NCBI GenBank assembly: GCA_050084515.1
Contig: CM114272.1
Location: 1,612,001 to 1,676,000 of the forward strand
Direction: 5' to 3'
Source of the DNA: Blasia pusilla
Lineage: Eukaryota; Marchantiophyta; Marchantiopsida; Blasiales
DNA: 64,000 nucleotides
The notes under the pieces are model-generated. The model was given only the letters and a program-made list of their open reading frames with translations. It did not search any database and had not been told where the DNA came from. Both the position numbers and the translations under genes were made by a program. Positions 44,720-55,819 of the stretch are shown piece by piece. Numbering within the stretch: position 1 is the first letter of the stretch; each line of letters starts with the position of its first letter.

Positions 44720-45190
44720 GTGAAGGAGGAAATTATCCCTACAGATGGTGATGGTGTTCTTGCTTTTGGAGGACTACTTGAAACCAATGCAGAGAATGTA
44801 GTACAAACTCAAGGTGCTATAGTTGAGGTGTTGGACGAGTTAAGACAAGAATTGAAGGAGAAGAGAGCAAGCAGGGAAGAGAGAGAGACAACAACATATT
44901 ACATAAATCTGGATGGCAGTGATTTAGATGAAGGCCCCGGGAAAGCTGCAAGTTTGGCTATGTCCAACGCTCATGTTCCATTTTCACCTTTGGGAGATGA
45001 TGGAGCTGAAAGTGGTCAAGTGCAATATACCAACCAACAGGAGCTTACTATTGACAATCTAGAGTGGCTATCCCACGCATTTGCAGGTAGTGTAAAGTCA
45101 GATTGGAATACGCAACAACTTGCAGCAACAAGAACTTGGGATCTTCCTAGTGGATCCCAATGGGGTTTAGAGGGGATGATTCAGAAGTAA
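44720..45190 (+). CDS. Unrecognised 156-residue ORF, likely decayed
   Basis: Acidic, with a predicted helical stretch (VLDELRQELKEKRASREERE) and no recognised domain. The nominal start is GTG, and the same frame is open upstream from 44,585 apart from a TAG at 44,702. Downstream the frame has repeated stops (45,188, 45,218, 45,233), after which similar acidic/helical sequence resumes at 45,443-45,625. This reads as one coding region broken by stops. Same strand as 43,393, so the two may be parts of one old gene or element. Confidence 0.35.
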   Translation: MKEEIIPTDGDGVLAFGGLLETNAENVVQTQGAIVEVLDELRQELKEKRASREERETTTYYINLDGSDLDEGPGKAASLAMSNAHVPFSPLGDDGAESGQVQYTNQQELTIDNLEWLSHAFAGSVKSDWNTQQLAATRTWDLPSGSQWGLEGMIQK

Positions 45191-45442
45191 CTAGAGAGGG
45201 AGGCACGAAAGAAAATGTAGGAAAACCTACAATAGGCCCTCATGCGGACAGTATAACAGAGGGAAGGGGAGAGGAAGGAGTTCCACACATAAATGAAAGA
45301 GCGGGAGTTTCAAGGCACAAATGTGGCTAGACTAGACAAGTATTTAGATATTCTTGAAAATAGACACACGACTTTGATATGTGAGAGGGAGGAGCTATAC
45401 TCAAACCTATGACTATTAGATTATGACTCGATAGCATTATGT

Positions 45443-45625
45443 TTGGAGGCATTGGAAAGGGTATCCGGCACGAAAGAGTCTATTTCTAGGAGTCCAGCAT
45501 TTGATAGTGAAATCTTTAAGATGTTAGGAGTCTCAACAGAAGAAGAAGACAAAGAATTCACCCAAGGAAATGCTCTTGAGGAAATAGAGAGATTGAAGAG
45601 ACCTGCTCAAAGTCCTGCAAGGTGA
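45443..45625 (+). pseudogene. Downstream fragment of the unrecognised ORF region
   Basis: Sixty residues (MEALERVSGTKESISRSPAF start) with Glu-rich composition like the ORF at 44,720. Too short to identify. Confidence 0.25.
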
Positions 45626-45929
45626 TAGTATAACTTAGGCTAAACAACATTCTATACAAGCTTATTGAACTTTCCTCCGTTTTAATACATCTTTTTGAGA
45701 AAATTATGAGGATATATGTTTATGTGAGCATATTATCCCTAAGATTCATGGGTGCTTCATTGAATGAGCATAAATTTCACATATGTATCCTATTTCTCTT
45801 TAGGCGCACTCTGTCTATAGCAAATATCACAATGACGGCTGCTTTAGCTGCATGAGCCTATACAACAAAAAATATGAGAGGAGATTTTATTATAAAAGCA
45901 AATACACAACACATATCACGAAACTCTTC

Positions 45930-46340
45930 TCAGTGAGGTGCAATATTCGGTTCATGATGAAGGGCTTCCTTCAAGATAACTATCAAGCTACTATTAGCCG
46001 CATGTGATGAGGCAAGCCCATTGCGAACTTCTTTGAGTTGTGTATGAAGGAGATGGACCTTTGCCGCTATGTCCTCAATTTTCATTTGCACGCCTTCAGC
46101 ATGATGTAGGACGAACTTGAGAATAACATGTGAACCATCTTGCAGACTCTCACTAAGATTATGTCCTCTAAGACAACTAGTGACAACTTTGACAGATGGT
46201 AATGGAATTTTATCACCCGTCTTATGATCACGGCCAACATTCACCACAAGCAGTAAGGACTTCTTGGGCAAGAGGAGGTTCCAAGTGGCTGTATGAACAA
46301 TACTCTCACTAGCTCTTGGTTTGTGCTCCACAAGAAACAT
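45930..46340 (-). CDS. Unrecognised 136-residue ORF, doubtful
   Basis: Helical, mixed composition (KIEDIAAKVHLLHTQLKEV), with overlapping ORFs on the plus strand. No family recognised. May be part of the same decayed region as 42,760-43,203, which is on the same strand. Confidence 0.2.
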   Translation of the reverse strand: MFLVEHKPRASESIVHTATWNLLLPKKSLLLVVNVGRDHKTGDKIPLPSVKVVTSCLRGHNLSESLQDGSHVILKFVLHHAEGVQMKIEDIAAKVHLLHTQLKEVRNGLASSHAANSSLIVILKEALHHEPNIAPH

Positions 46341-47171
46341 CCAAAGACCAGTGGATTATGCTTGAACATGAAGAACTTGCTCGTCAATACTCATCTTGTC
46401 AAATTCAACAGCAGAAATTCCCATCAAGGCATCACCACCTTGCCAAACAATGGATCTGTGAAGGTTCTATGGCAGGTACTCATCGGCATCATGATCAATT
46501 AAACGCACAAAAAAATCCATTTTGACACCGATCCGTGTTCGCCACATACATGATCAATACCTCCTTGATGTTTCCACGTAACTCAACTATTCTATTCCAA
46601 TTTCCCATGACCCTACCATTCACCCAAGTGGGAGGGAACAACATCTCTCATGACCTCTCATTGTCCAAAGTACTCAGCTTGGACACAGGCAAGTCTCCAT
46701 GCCGAGGAAAAATCGCAGCGATTTCTAGTGTGAATGATTGCCACTCAAAGAGCCACTTTTTATTTAGCCGCAACTCTCTATTCAAGCTCTGAAACACCCT
46801 ACATGCGTCGTCATCCTAAACTTTTTTCCACATCTTGACCTTCGTCTCCTACATGCTCCCCGCACATGTTCCCGGAATAGACCCCTCGAATAGGCATAAG
46901 ACTAGTCTTGAAGAGAATTATATCTATGTATTTAGACGCAGGTTTCTCTTGCATCTATGTCACTCTCTTTCCCGCCATTTGCTATTGGGTGTTCCCGCCT
47001 CCTACTACCTCCTGTGTGTACGTGCTGTGAGAACAACACCGATTCTATTGGTGTCGACACAATTCCCTTACTTGCTGCAGATAGTCCAAGGGCCTCTTAA
47101 GTGAAGATAGTTGGAGTGGGGCTGCCCTACGCACAAAAGTTTGATTGGGGGCTGCTTAAGCGAATACTTCC
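46341..47171. other. Spacer, no supported gene
   Basis: ORFs on the plus strand (46,535-46,792, 46,835-47,104) have no recognisable domain. Confidence 0.35.
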
Positions 47172-50100
47172 TTGCACACTAGGTCACTATTTTTATGAGT
47201 AGAGGTTATTAAGTGGGTAATCATACCTTAGATCTCAAATCCTCTAGGTAAGATTATATTAAGATGCTAATTTCACACTCTTAAATACAATATTGTATCC
47301 CTTGAAAAGAATTTGTGATCCTAGTATCCTCTTCCCTTTCCTTCTTCATGCTTTTCTTTTTCCTCCATTATGATCCATGTTTCAACTCTCCAAAACATAG
47401 CAAGATTATCCTAATGGGAGGCCTTTTACGTAACCAAGAAAATAACTTGAAAAGTGATGGTAGGATGAAAGTAAGCCATTCGTAGAAGTTAAAAAACCAA
47501 AAGTAAAATTCTTAGGAAAGGATTCCCCATTCTTAATTTTTAAAAGGTTTTCTATAATAGTGCAACAAAAAGTGTGCAATGTGGATGTGACTACTCTCTT
47601 GCAATGCTATAATCCCATCACTAAACCAAGATAAGTTGAGTCTTAAATAAGTGGCATAGGGTACATGATCCCTTTTAGATTAATAAATCTTTGTTCATAA
47701 TTTCAAAAGGGGGATTGCCCTAATAATGTTTATATATCATATACTATACAAGATATAATTTTACATGAGTTCACTTGACATTTAATTTACATGATTTATT
47801 TCTCAATATGGAAGATAAGTTTTTGGTACTCAAATTGTAATTTCTTATCAACACTATGGATAAAATAACCATATGAATGGTAATTTTATTTCTAGTTATA
47901 TGTGAAAATGTACCAAATATACCACAAACTATCTTTGGGAGAAGGATATTTATGCACAATACCTTTGGAAAATAATATGGTTCGGTTCTTTAAATGTATG
48001 CCGTCATTTTTATAACCCATATGAATATATTTTGGAAAAAAATACAACTAGGTTACTTGTTAAGTGTATTCTTTATATTTTATTACGGAAGGTAAATGAT
48101 CATTAAATTAAATCAGAACACATTTTTTTATTTTTAAGATTATCTTTAATATTATGGTTGTGAAGGCCAACTTGATTTCAAATACTAAGTATATTGTATC
48201 TGTGTGATAACTAAATTTTAAAATAAAATAAACTCACTTTATACATGGACCCTTCATGAGAGAGGCTCAATACAAGAAGAGGATCTTAAAATAGTAAACA
48301 AGATCCTTAATTATAGTTGATATACTTTTATAGGATGTATCTCTTAACAAAGCTTTAAATACTTGTAACTAGTGTGACTACATCGTGACAATCTTACGCC
48401 TATTCATCCTCGGGCTAGAGGCACCAGGGTTAGACATGGGCTATGATTCCAGAGGGGCTCATGCAAGAGAGGTCACCTTTGAGGGAGTTCAAACCTGAGA
48501 TATGCGCCTCTACATTGAGCACACCATCCACTTCACTAGAGTCTCCTGCGTGAAATTTATGGTATTAATAAAATTCTTAATTTGTTATCCAAAATAGAAC
48601 ATGTAGCTTCGGGATCTAGACCTCGGGTAAACTAACCGGAGGATGAATGGGTGCAAGGGTGACAATGATCATAGCTAGTGCAACAGAAGTGAGGTCATTC
48701 GTACGGGCTCTTAAAAATAATGTGAGGTGATCTTGGTCCTCTACCATATTGTTGAAATCCCTTCGACTATAGGGACTACACAAATACTTGCTTAAGTGGA
48801 GCACCAAAACATCCAAAAGGAAAATGTTTCATTCCTCCTAAGAAATTATTATATTAATCTACATAGAAGTTCAATACAATCATCATAGCTCGTGTTAGCA
48901 CCAAAAGATCCTCCCATTCCAAGATACTTGTTATTGCATTTGGAATATATTTAAGTTATATGGATGATAACTAGGTCTCATAATTTTATAAAATTTTGGT
49001 TCACTCGTATTTGCTAGATTATATTTGAAAAAGATTTTTCTCGCATGAGCTACTTCCCATATAAATAAACTTCAATAAAAAGTTAATCTAGAAAGTAGAT
49101 CCTGGAAGACACTTGGTTTGGAAGCTACTATGGTATAGTGACAATGACATTAAGACCCCTATAATGAATGTATGCCTATATCTGGGTCTATACAATCCAA
49201 GATCCATTTGAAGTAACCCACTTTGCAAGATGAAAGTAGGATACTCAAAGTGGTAGGGCTTAAGACTTTGAATATGACCACTCACCTCCCTTTAGAACTT
49301 AGATATAAATCTATCACTATTCAATCTCAAATACATATACATGTATAAATCTTTATCTTGAGAGGGAGAACCCAAAAGTGGAATACTTGAGAGAGGGCTT
49401 GAGTGAAGGGACTTTAGAGTGGCTCTAGTTTCATTTCTAAGACTTTTTGTTTTCACCATAAGAGACTAATTTTTTTCAAAAATGATGTACTTAAGATGGA
49501 GATTAAGAAAATATCTGGAATAGAAAAAAATTATAATTAGTATCTTGTGCCTAGATTTGAAATATCTTTTCAAGGAGAATAAAGTTCATATGCCATTACC
49601 AAATATTTCACAATTTATTAGGTGACCATTTTTTATTACAATATTTCAATAGTGAAAATTGTGGATTATGGTGTCTCCTTAATGATATCCCAATATATAT
49701 TTACAACTCAAACTCTTCTCCATATTAGTACTCTAGTGGTGGGTTATGTGTTCACTAAAACGGTTCATCTAATAGTCATCTTCGTATCCACTACTCCAAA
49801 TGTATTAAGCCTACACTTGTTGAAAGAAAAGTACAATGTGCCCCTATATTGTAAATGCACTTATTTGTATCATAAATATCCTTTGTATTAAAAGTACTCT
49901 TATAGCCCCTTTAGGCTAAAGAGGTCTATATGACCCCAAAAGTTGAAAATTATATACTTCCCCCTTTGGATATGGAAAATTAAATGGCCACTCAAATTTG
50001 TTTAAAGAGAATCTATAATTAGTTATCTATGTTGGTTTTAAAACCACTGTCCTTCTTGATTTTGTTTATCCCACAAGTGCTAATTTTTGGCTCTCTAGAT

Positions 50101-50330
50101 AATTACTGAATTTTAAAGTTTTCTAATCTTTATATGTTTCTACAATTCTCCGTGTACTTAATTCTAAATCCTTTGGCATAATCAGGACTTTCCGTACTCA
50201 GTGGTAGCAAGGGCCTCATTTGGACTATTTATACATTATAAACACATAATATTAGTTTTGATAAAATTTCTTATTATTATTAGGGCATCCAATGCAAAAA
50301 AATCTAGTTAAGTCTTTTTGAGGCTGGTTA
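47172..50330. repeat. Right arm of the long inverted repeat (partner 1-2,885)
   Basis: Inverted copy of the window start. The inner border is sharp: TTGCACACTAGGTCACT at 47,172 pairs with AGTGACCTAGTGTGCAA ending at 2,884, and inward flanks are unrelated. A block of about 500 bp (48,290-48,785) is absent from the left arm. The outer sequence at 50,320-50,335 is the last that can be compared, because the left arm reaches the window edge. Confidence 0.85.
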
Positions 50331-51690
50331 AAATTTTTTAATCTATGAATACCATGAGAACTACACCATATCATGTGGTGTAATTATATATGAAATACTT
50401 ACTACTTAGTTGTAGATGACTTCTATAAAGCTGTAACATTATGTTGAAAGACTAACATTATCTTAGTTGGAAAGTTTTTAATTCATTGGAAACTCTCTTA
50501 GTGGTAAATAACTAGAGTAAGCATCATTTTGAAGTTTTTCAAATGATAAGACTCTCTTAATCTGTATAATTAAAAGAGGGGACATGATTTGTGACAATTT
50601 GGTATTCTCCTTTTGTGACACGTTTTGGTGCAAGAGCCAAATTAAATAATCATAGTTGAGCTAAAGAAACCGAGTCTTTTTCTAGGGGATTTTGATTAGT
50701 GCATAGCACAAGATTTATACTAGTCTATTTTGAAATTATTAAGAGATAAACCTAATATAAGCTTTTTCTTAAATGCATCTAAATCTCCACTTACCATCCC
50801 TAACTTCAAAGCCATCTCTCCACATTTTCCACATTGATTTATCAAGTTAACTTTCCATCTTAAAGTTTATGTCCGTATGGATTATAACTACAATTAAAAC
50901 AGTAAAAAAAAGTGGGCACGATTCTTAATTTATTAGTATCCACTCATAACAAGCTAAAAAATAGGTAACCTTATACTTATGCCATGATTAGTTAAAATGA
51001 TAGTTAAGGTGGCTAATCAAAGCTAATCAATATTAATTTTAATTGAGTGGAGTAGTCTAGGCTATAAACTCTATCGACATTGTAGAATATTTTGGTCTTA
51101 CTTAAGATGAGTGGCTGCGTATCACGTAATCATGTCCCTAAACTTGAGGTAAATTCCTTACTAAGCTAATTGAACCTCTTATATGAAGCAAGAGAAAAAA
51201 ATTGCACATTGAGATTCTATAATTATTAATTAATTAGCGTACCATGGTCCACTTAACACGACATCGTCCAATATTTTGGTCTTTTTTAAGATGAATGGCT
51301 TTTCACTTAACCTAAATGATGAAGGACATTCCTTTCCAAGTCTTATGATGGAGGAAAAATCTATCGCACACACAAACCATGGTCCAATAAACACGCGAGT
51401 TGTTTTGGTTTTACTCGTTGCTTAATCATATCCCTAATCATTCCTAATGGTAAAGGGAATTCCTTACCATTGCTACACTAACCCCTTTCTAATTTCTAAT
51501 GATGGAACAAACAATTGTACACATAAAGAAGAAAAAAATCCATTTTTGTCTCCTAGAGGTGGGAATGCTTAGTACTAATATGTGTTTCTTAGCAAATTTC
51601 GAAATTTTGATTGATATATTCAGTTAAAAAAATAAAAATCCTGCAAGTTCCTTTGTGGGATTCTTTAATCCAATCTATGGAGGAAGTAAC
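50331..51690. other. AT-rich intergenic DNA
   Basis: No supported gene and no repeat structure seen. Confidence 0.45.
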
Positions 51691-51704
51691 CAAATCATTC
51701 TTTA

Positions 51705-52012
51705 AACACCTCCAGCAGTAGCAACAACAAATGATTAAACACGTCCAACAACAGATTTAACATCTCCAGCAATAGCAAAAACACAATATTGAACACCTCC
51801 AGCAGATTAAATACCTCCCTCCGACAACAAGAGATTAAACGCCTCCAGCAACAACAGATTAAACACCTCCAACAACAACCTCCAGCAACAACAGATTAAA
51901 CACCTCCAACAACAACCTCCAGCAACAACAGATTAAACACCTCCAACAACAACATATTAAACACCTCCAACAACATATTAAAGACCTCCAGCAACAACAA
52001 CACGTTCTGAAA
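51705..52012. repeat. CTCCAGCAACAACAGATTAAACAC-type tandem repeat
   Basis: Interleaved units of 12-45 bp based on ACACCTCCA(G/A)CAACAACA and GATTAAACACCTCC. It lies just after the 3' end of the minus-strand gene, so it would fall in that gene's 3' UTR or terminator region. Highly repetitive and probably polymorphic. Confidence 0.85.
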
Positions 52013-52072
52013 GGTTTGTACAATGATACAAGGATTAAAAAACTCCTGAATTCTGAATTTGTAACTACCTAC

Positions 52073-53335
52073 CTAGAAGCAAGCTTGCTTGCTTGGAGCT
52101 CTGGCCTGCGGGTCAATTTGGTGGAGAGCTTCTGGAGGCCGAGCGTCACAACATCCCGCTGCTGTTTGAGCAGCACCAAGTTTTTCTTGAGTTTCTTCTT
52201 GTCCGTGATCCAGTTGTTGACGTAGGAGCCGAAGCTGAGAATGTTGCCATGTCTGACGAGGGATCGGAGGTGCGTCGTCATGTGGCGGAGCATGGATTCT
52301 ATCAAGGTCTGCTCGGGGTCTCAAGAAGGAGCCCGCGGGATTCCAAGCTCGCATGCGCTTGAACACGGCCTCCGCGTCCCTGTGGATGACCACCATGCTT
52401 GACGACCATCCACAGTTCAATCGCGCCAAGCTGGGCTCGAATGCTAAAGTCGGACCATGGCTCATGTGTCCGAATGCCGTCAGCAGATGGAGGCAGACAT
52501 ATGAAGATGCTGCGCTGACGGTGTACAGGAACCTGCCCACATTGCTCAGCTGACAGACATACGCGCGCGCGGCCTCCGAGTTCATGCCGGATGTGAAGGA
52601 GTACAAGCCTACGTAGGGTCCTTCCTTGGAGTCTATGAGATCGTTGATGTGGCGGTGAATTCGGATCACTTCGAGCTCGTGGACATCGATCTCCTGCATC
52701 GCCTGCTCGGCAGCGCGCACATGTTGGATGGTTGTGGCGTACGATGCCTCGTCCAGGCGCGCGAGCTTGTCCAGCGCGGAGACCACCTTGTCGACATTGA
52801 ATGTGAGAAGAGCTCTGTGGGCTATGACGGAAGCTCTGAGAATGGTGAACGCGCCCTTGATCGGCGAGACGATGTTCTGGTACACTGCGGTCGCGTGATC
52901 GGATTCGGGATGATTCCACTGTTGCAGCTTGGAGACGATCTGCCTGACATCCGTGTCCATGCAGCGCAGGAATTCCAAAGACCTCATGAGGAACCTGAAG
53001 GTCAGGTAGTCTGTTTTCACGAGAGCGTGCTGCTCCTCGATACCTACCATGACGGATGTGCAGAAGTGTTGAGCGTCCACTGTCAAGGAGGAATGCGACA
53101 ATGGATGAAACCTCGACTTCGTCTCCATCCTCCTCCCATTGAGAATGGATTCCTGGCTTATCTCCGTGAAATCATCAAAGGGTGATGACTCTCTCGGCCT
53201 CAAATCCGAGGATGGGGACCCCGGCTTCGGTCCGGATCTATCAGATCTACCCGAGCTGCTACTGCCGCCGCCGCTGGAGTCGGGCGCTTGAGCCTTAGCC
53301 TGAAGAGAAATCCTGCGTAGAATGTGCAGCGACAA
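52073..53335 (-). CDS. BYPASS1/ROH1 (DUF793)-like gene with a probable frameshift
   Basis: A 420-residue frame, GC-richer than its flanks. The nominal start is a TTG with an in-frame stop just upstream. The first ATG is at residue 70 (53,128), and a splice acceptor (TACGCAG|GATTTC) near 53,320 suggests an upstream exon instead. Residues 75-200 are helical (YLTFRFLMRSLEFLR), 255-290 hold a hydrophobic segment (FLYTVSAASSYVCLHLLTAF). This layout fits plant BPS1/ROH1 proteins, but the match is weak. After about residue 338 (52,320) the frame turns Pro/His/Arg-rich. The overlapping frame 52,302-52,069 instead gives a Lys-rich coiled coil (NNWITDKKKLKKNLVLLKQQ), the expected C-terminus. A one-base indel near 52,315-52,322 would explain this: a pseudogene, an assembly error, or true divergence. 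BPS1 proteins act in root-derived signalling and ROH1 with exocyst; neither is shown here. Confidence 0.5.
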   Translation of the reverse strand: MSLHILRRISLQAKAQAPDSSGGGSSSSGRSDRSGPKPGSPSSDLRPRESSPFDDFTEISQESILNGRRMETKSRFHPLSHSSLTVDAQHFCTSVMVGIEEQHALVKTDYLTFRFLMRSLEFLRCMDTDVRQIVSKLQQWNHPESDHATAVYQNIVSPIKGAFTILRASVIAHRALLTFNVDKVVSALDKLARLDEASYATTIQHVRAAEQAMQEIDVHELEVIRIHRHINDLIDSKEGPYVGLYSFTSGMNSEAARAYVCQLSNVGRFLYTVSAASSYVCLHLLTAFGHMSHGPTLAFEPSLARLNCGWSSSMVVIHRDAEAVFKRMRAWNPAGSFLRPRADLDRIHAPPHDDAPPIPRQTWQHSQLRLLRQQLDHGQEETQEKLGAAQTAAGCCDARPPEALHQIDPQARAPSKQACF

Positions 53336-53848
53336 ATCTTACTTCCCGGCTTCTGCGATAGACTCCTCATATCCCCCACAACTACCTACCTACCTTCTCT
53401 ATTTAAATCCTGTGCACCACTTCTGCTCTCCTGCATGACCGAATCTCCATATCTAAAAACCAGAATTCTAAACACTGCAGCCTACATGGCTGAGACTCCA
53501 TATCTAAAAATCCGAAGTTTACGCACCCCTTCTCCGATCAATCTGATCAATCTGAAATCACTACAGCATCATCGTAGGGCGGTCTCACCTTGCAGCAGGG
53601 AGGGCGACTAAGCGAATTGGACTGGGTCGATGACGAGCCACAGAACCGTGAAACTCAGATACCTCCTCTTCCTCCTCCTCCTCTCACCCTCCTCCTCGTC
53701 GAGAATATCTAAAGAGACCTGCGATGCAGAAAAACGACATGAGCAGAACTATTCCGTAATACTCGTTCGTTGAATATGAATAGGAAGTTGACACAAATAT
53801 CAATATGGAGCGAGCTATGCGAAGCTTTTTAAACAAGAGCTTTTTTAC

Positions 53849-54038
53849 CTTGCAGCAAGGAGAAGGGCGTGCTGATCACCCCACGAGTTCGCCCCTGGTC
53901 CGGTCGAGAGAATGAGGACTGCACCGACATTACCGACTTTCAGATTATGATCAATCTACAGAGATGAAAAGGTCTACCTGTGACGAAAACTCCAGTGAGC
54001 ATCGCCCATAGAAGAATGAAACCGGTAGCATCGCCCAT
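53849..54038 (-). other. Possible small spliced ORF or leader upstream of the BPS/ROH1-like gene
   Basis: On the minus strand an ATG at 54,038 begins MGDATGFILLWAMLTGVFVT. A GT at 53,977 and an AG at 53,919 would remove a 59-base intron and continue in frame to a donor at 53,848. The peptide would be a single hydrophobic helix with a short tail, ending soon after the next exon begins. The intron is near the lower length limit for plants. A 5' leader with chance ORF is equally possible. Confidence 0.25.
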
Positions 54039-54467
54039 GGCATCAATTGAAGCAGGACTCGTCTTACCTTAATCTAACAGCAATACTACCATGTAACTCC
54101 ACGCGCGCTGGAAAGCCGAGTGCACCAAAACTATCCAAGCTCGCTCGGCACTCCTCCAACTCCTCTCAGCGAATTCCAGAATTCAGAATTCTCCACGAAT
54201 CGATCACTCAATCAACTGTTTCAAACTCACTCGCTCACTCAGAGGCAATGCCCGGATTCCTCACAATCTGTCCTCACACTGCGATCCTCCTCCAGTCCTC
54301 GAACACGAATGCGTTTCGATTCCTCCTTCGTTCACTGAAAGTTCCGTTAGGGTTCGCAGCTCTTTCTCGGAAGAATCTGTTTCTCGTTTCATGCGGAAGA
54401 GTGAGTGAGCGAACGAATGAAATGGGAACGTCTCAATATTTTCAGCCGAATGTCGGCTTTGGACTGT

Positions 54468-54587
54468 GGGATCCTGGCTATACTCTCCGGGTTGTCATAG
54501 CGGTTGCGGGATCCCTGATATACTCTCCGGGTTGTCATGGCCATCGCAGGATCCCGTCTGTATCCTCCGGATTATCTTGGCGATTTC
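54468..54587. repeat. 40-bp tandem repeat, three units
   Basis: Units start GGGATCC and contain CTCTCCGGGTTGTCAT. They lie upstream of the BPS/ROH1-like gene and next to the partial T copy. The overlapping plus-strand ORF 54,047-54,601 is not supported. Confidence 0.9.
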
Positions 54588-54599
54588 GACCCCTTCCAT

Positions 54600-54720
54600 G
54601 AGTGTTTTTTCCTGATACCTTCCGGGAGACAAGAGCACACACTCGATTGTACTTAGCCTCTCAATCACAGCTGGACAGGTGTTCTCTTGTCAGCAGCCAG
54701 CATCTTGTAGGGGAATCATA
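54600..54720 (-). repeat. T module copy 3, partial
   Basis: On the minus strand it reads GATTCCCCTACAAGATGCTG, GCTGACAAGAGAACA, GATTGAGAGGCTAAGTACAA and GTCTCCCGG, as in T2 (57,850-57,940). It then ends, and S follows directly on the plus side. Confidence 0.8.
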
Positions 54721-55819
54721 GGATGTAAGACAAATAGAACTCTGAATTATCAATAAAAAGATAACTAACAGGGTATTAATGCTAAGGTTGGGGAAATTAT
54801 TTTCTAAATTGGTATAAATAGGGAGATTTGGTGGAAAATATAAAGGTAGTTCAATTATTTTATCTGTGATTTTCGCATGATAACATCTTTTTCTACATGA
54901 AATTTTTTAATCCAAGCTCTAGTGGGTTCATGAATTTAGAGAAAATAAACCATTTGTAGCTCACAATTAATATAGGAGATTTTCATTTAGGTCCATATAT
55001 TTTGGGTCGTCCAAATGACCCCATTTGAGTTGGACCTCATTTGAGTTTAGGTTCTTTTTAATTATTGTGGCCTATATCAGATACACAAGATTTCATTCCA
55101 TGAGATACAATCCAAAATGAGTGGAGATTTTTATAGTAGGAGTCGTTGTAGTTAAAGATTTTTTATGTCCAAATGGACCCAACTAAGTTAAGTTGATATT
55201 TTTAATGTGGCTAGGATGTGTTCAATTGGAGATGGAGTTATTAATGCTTGAAATGGCTTGGAGATGGAATTATTGGATGTTTTAGATAGTTTGTATACTT
55301 GATGAGATAGGATCCAAACAAAGAGGAGATTCTTCTTTTGGTTTGAAGGAGTTGTTGGTCCCCAAATTATTTCTTTTGTCCAAATGGAGATCAGATTCTT
55401 TATGTGGCTTGAAAGTGTCCCATGAGGGATAGACTTGTTCAATGCTTAATTGCTTCATAGAAAACTTCATCTTGGTCCTTGGACGAGATTTTTCTTTTGG
55501 TTCGTATAAGTCGTTGGTCCTATTCGGGTCTACTTGGACGACAAGTAAGAAAATTTTCATGTAACCCACGAGAGATAGAGTTCTTGAATGTGGTTAATTA
55601 AAGTCTTACGCTAACCAGAAATTGTAGTCAAGAGGAAATAAGATAATACATGGGAAGATTATCTTCGTAGAATGATGGGATACGACATGAAGACTTGTAT
55701 GCATATCACCCTACATTTTTGTTATCTCAACGTATATATGGGGATAAAGCCTAGAAGACTAGTATGGGCAGATGACCCTAAATTTTTGGATATATCAACG
55801 GTGTATATGGGGTGTCTAT
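54720..55819 (-). repeat. S repeat copy 3
   Basis: Reverse complement of S1/S2: terminus GGATGTAAGACAAAT at 54,721, then TTTAGAGAAAATAAACCATT near 54,935, and CTTCGTAGAATGATGGGATA near 55,660. It passes into the palindrome at 55,820. Confidence 0.8.

Noticed and set aside
52649-53185. 178-residue plus-strand ORF
   Set aside because: Antisense of the BPS/ROH1-like gene, whose minus frame has the better composition and architecture.
54047-54601. 184-residue plus-strand ORF
   Set aside because: It overlaps the upstream region of the minus-strand gene, a 40-bp tandem repeat and a partial T module; no domain.
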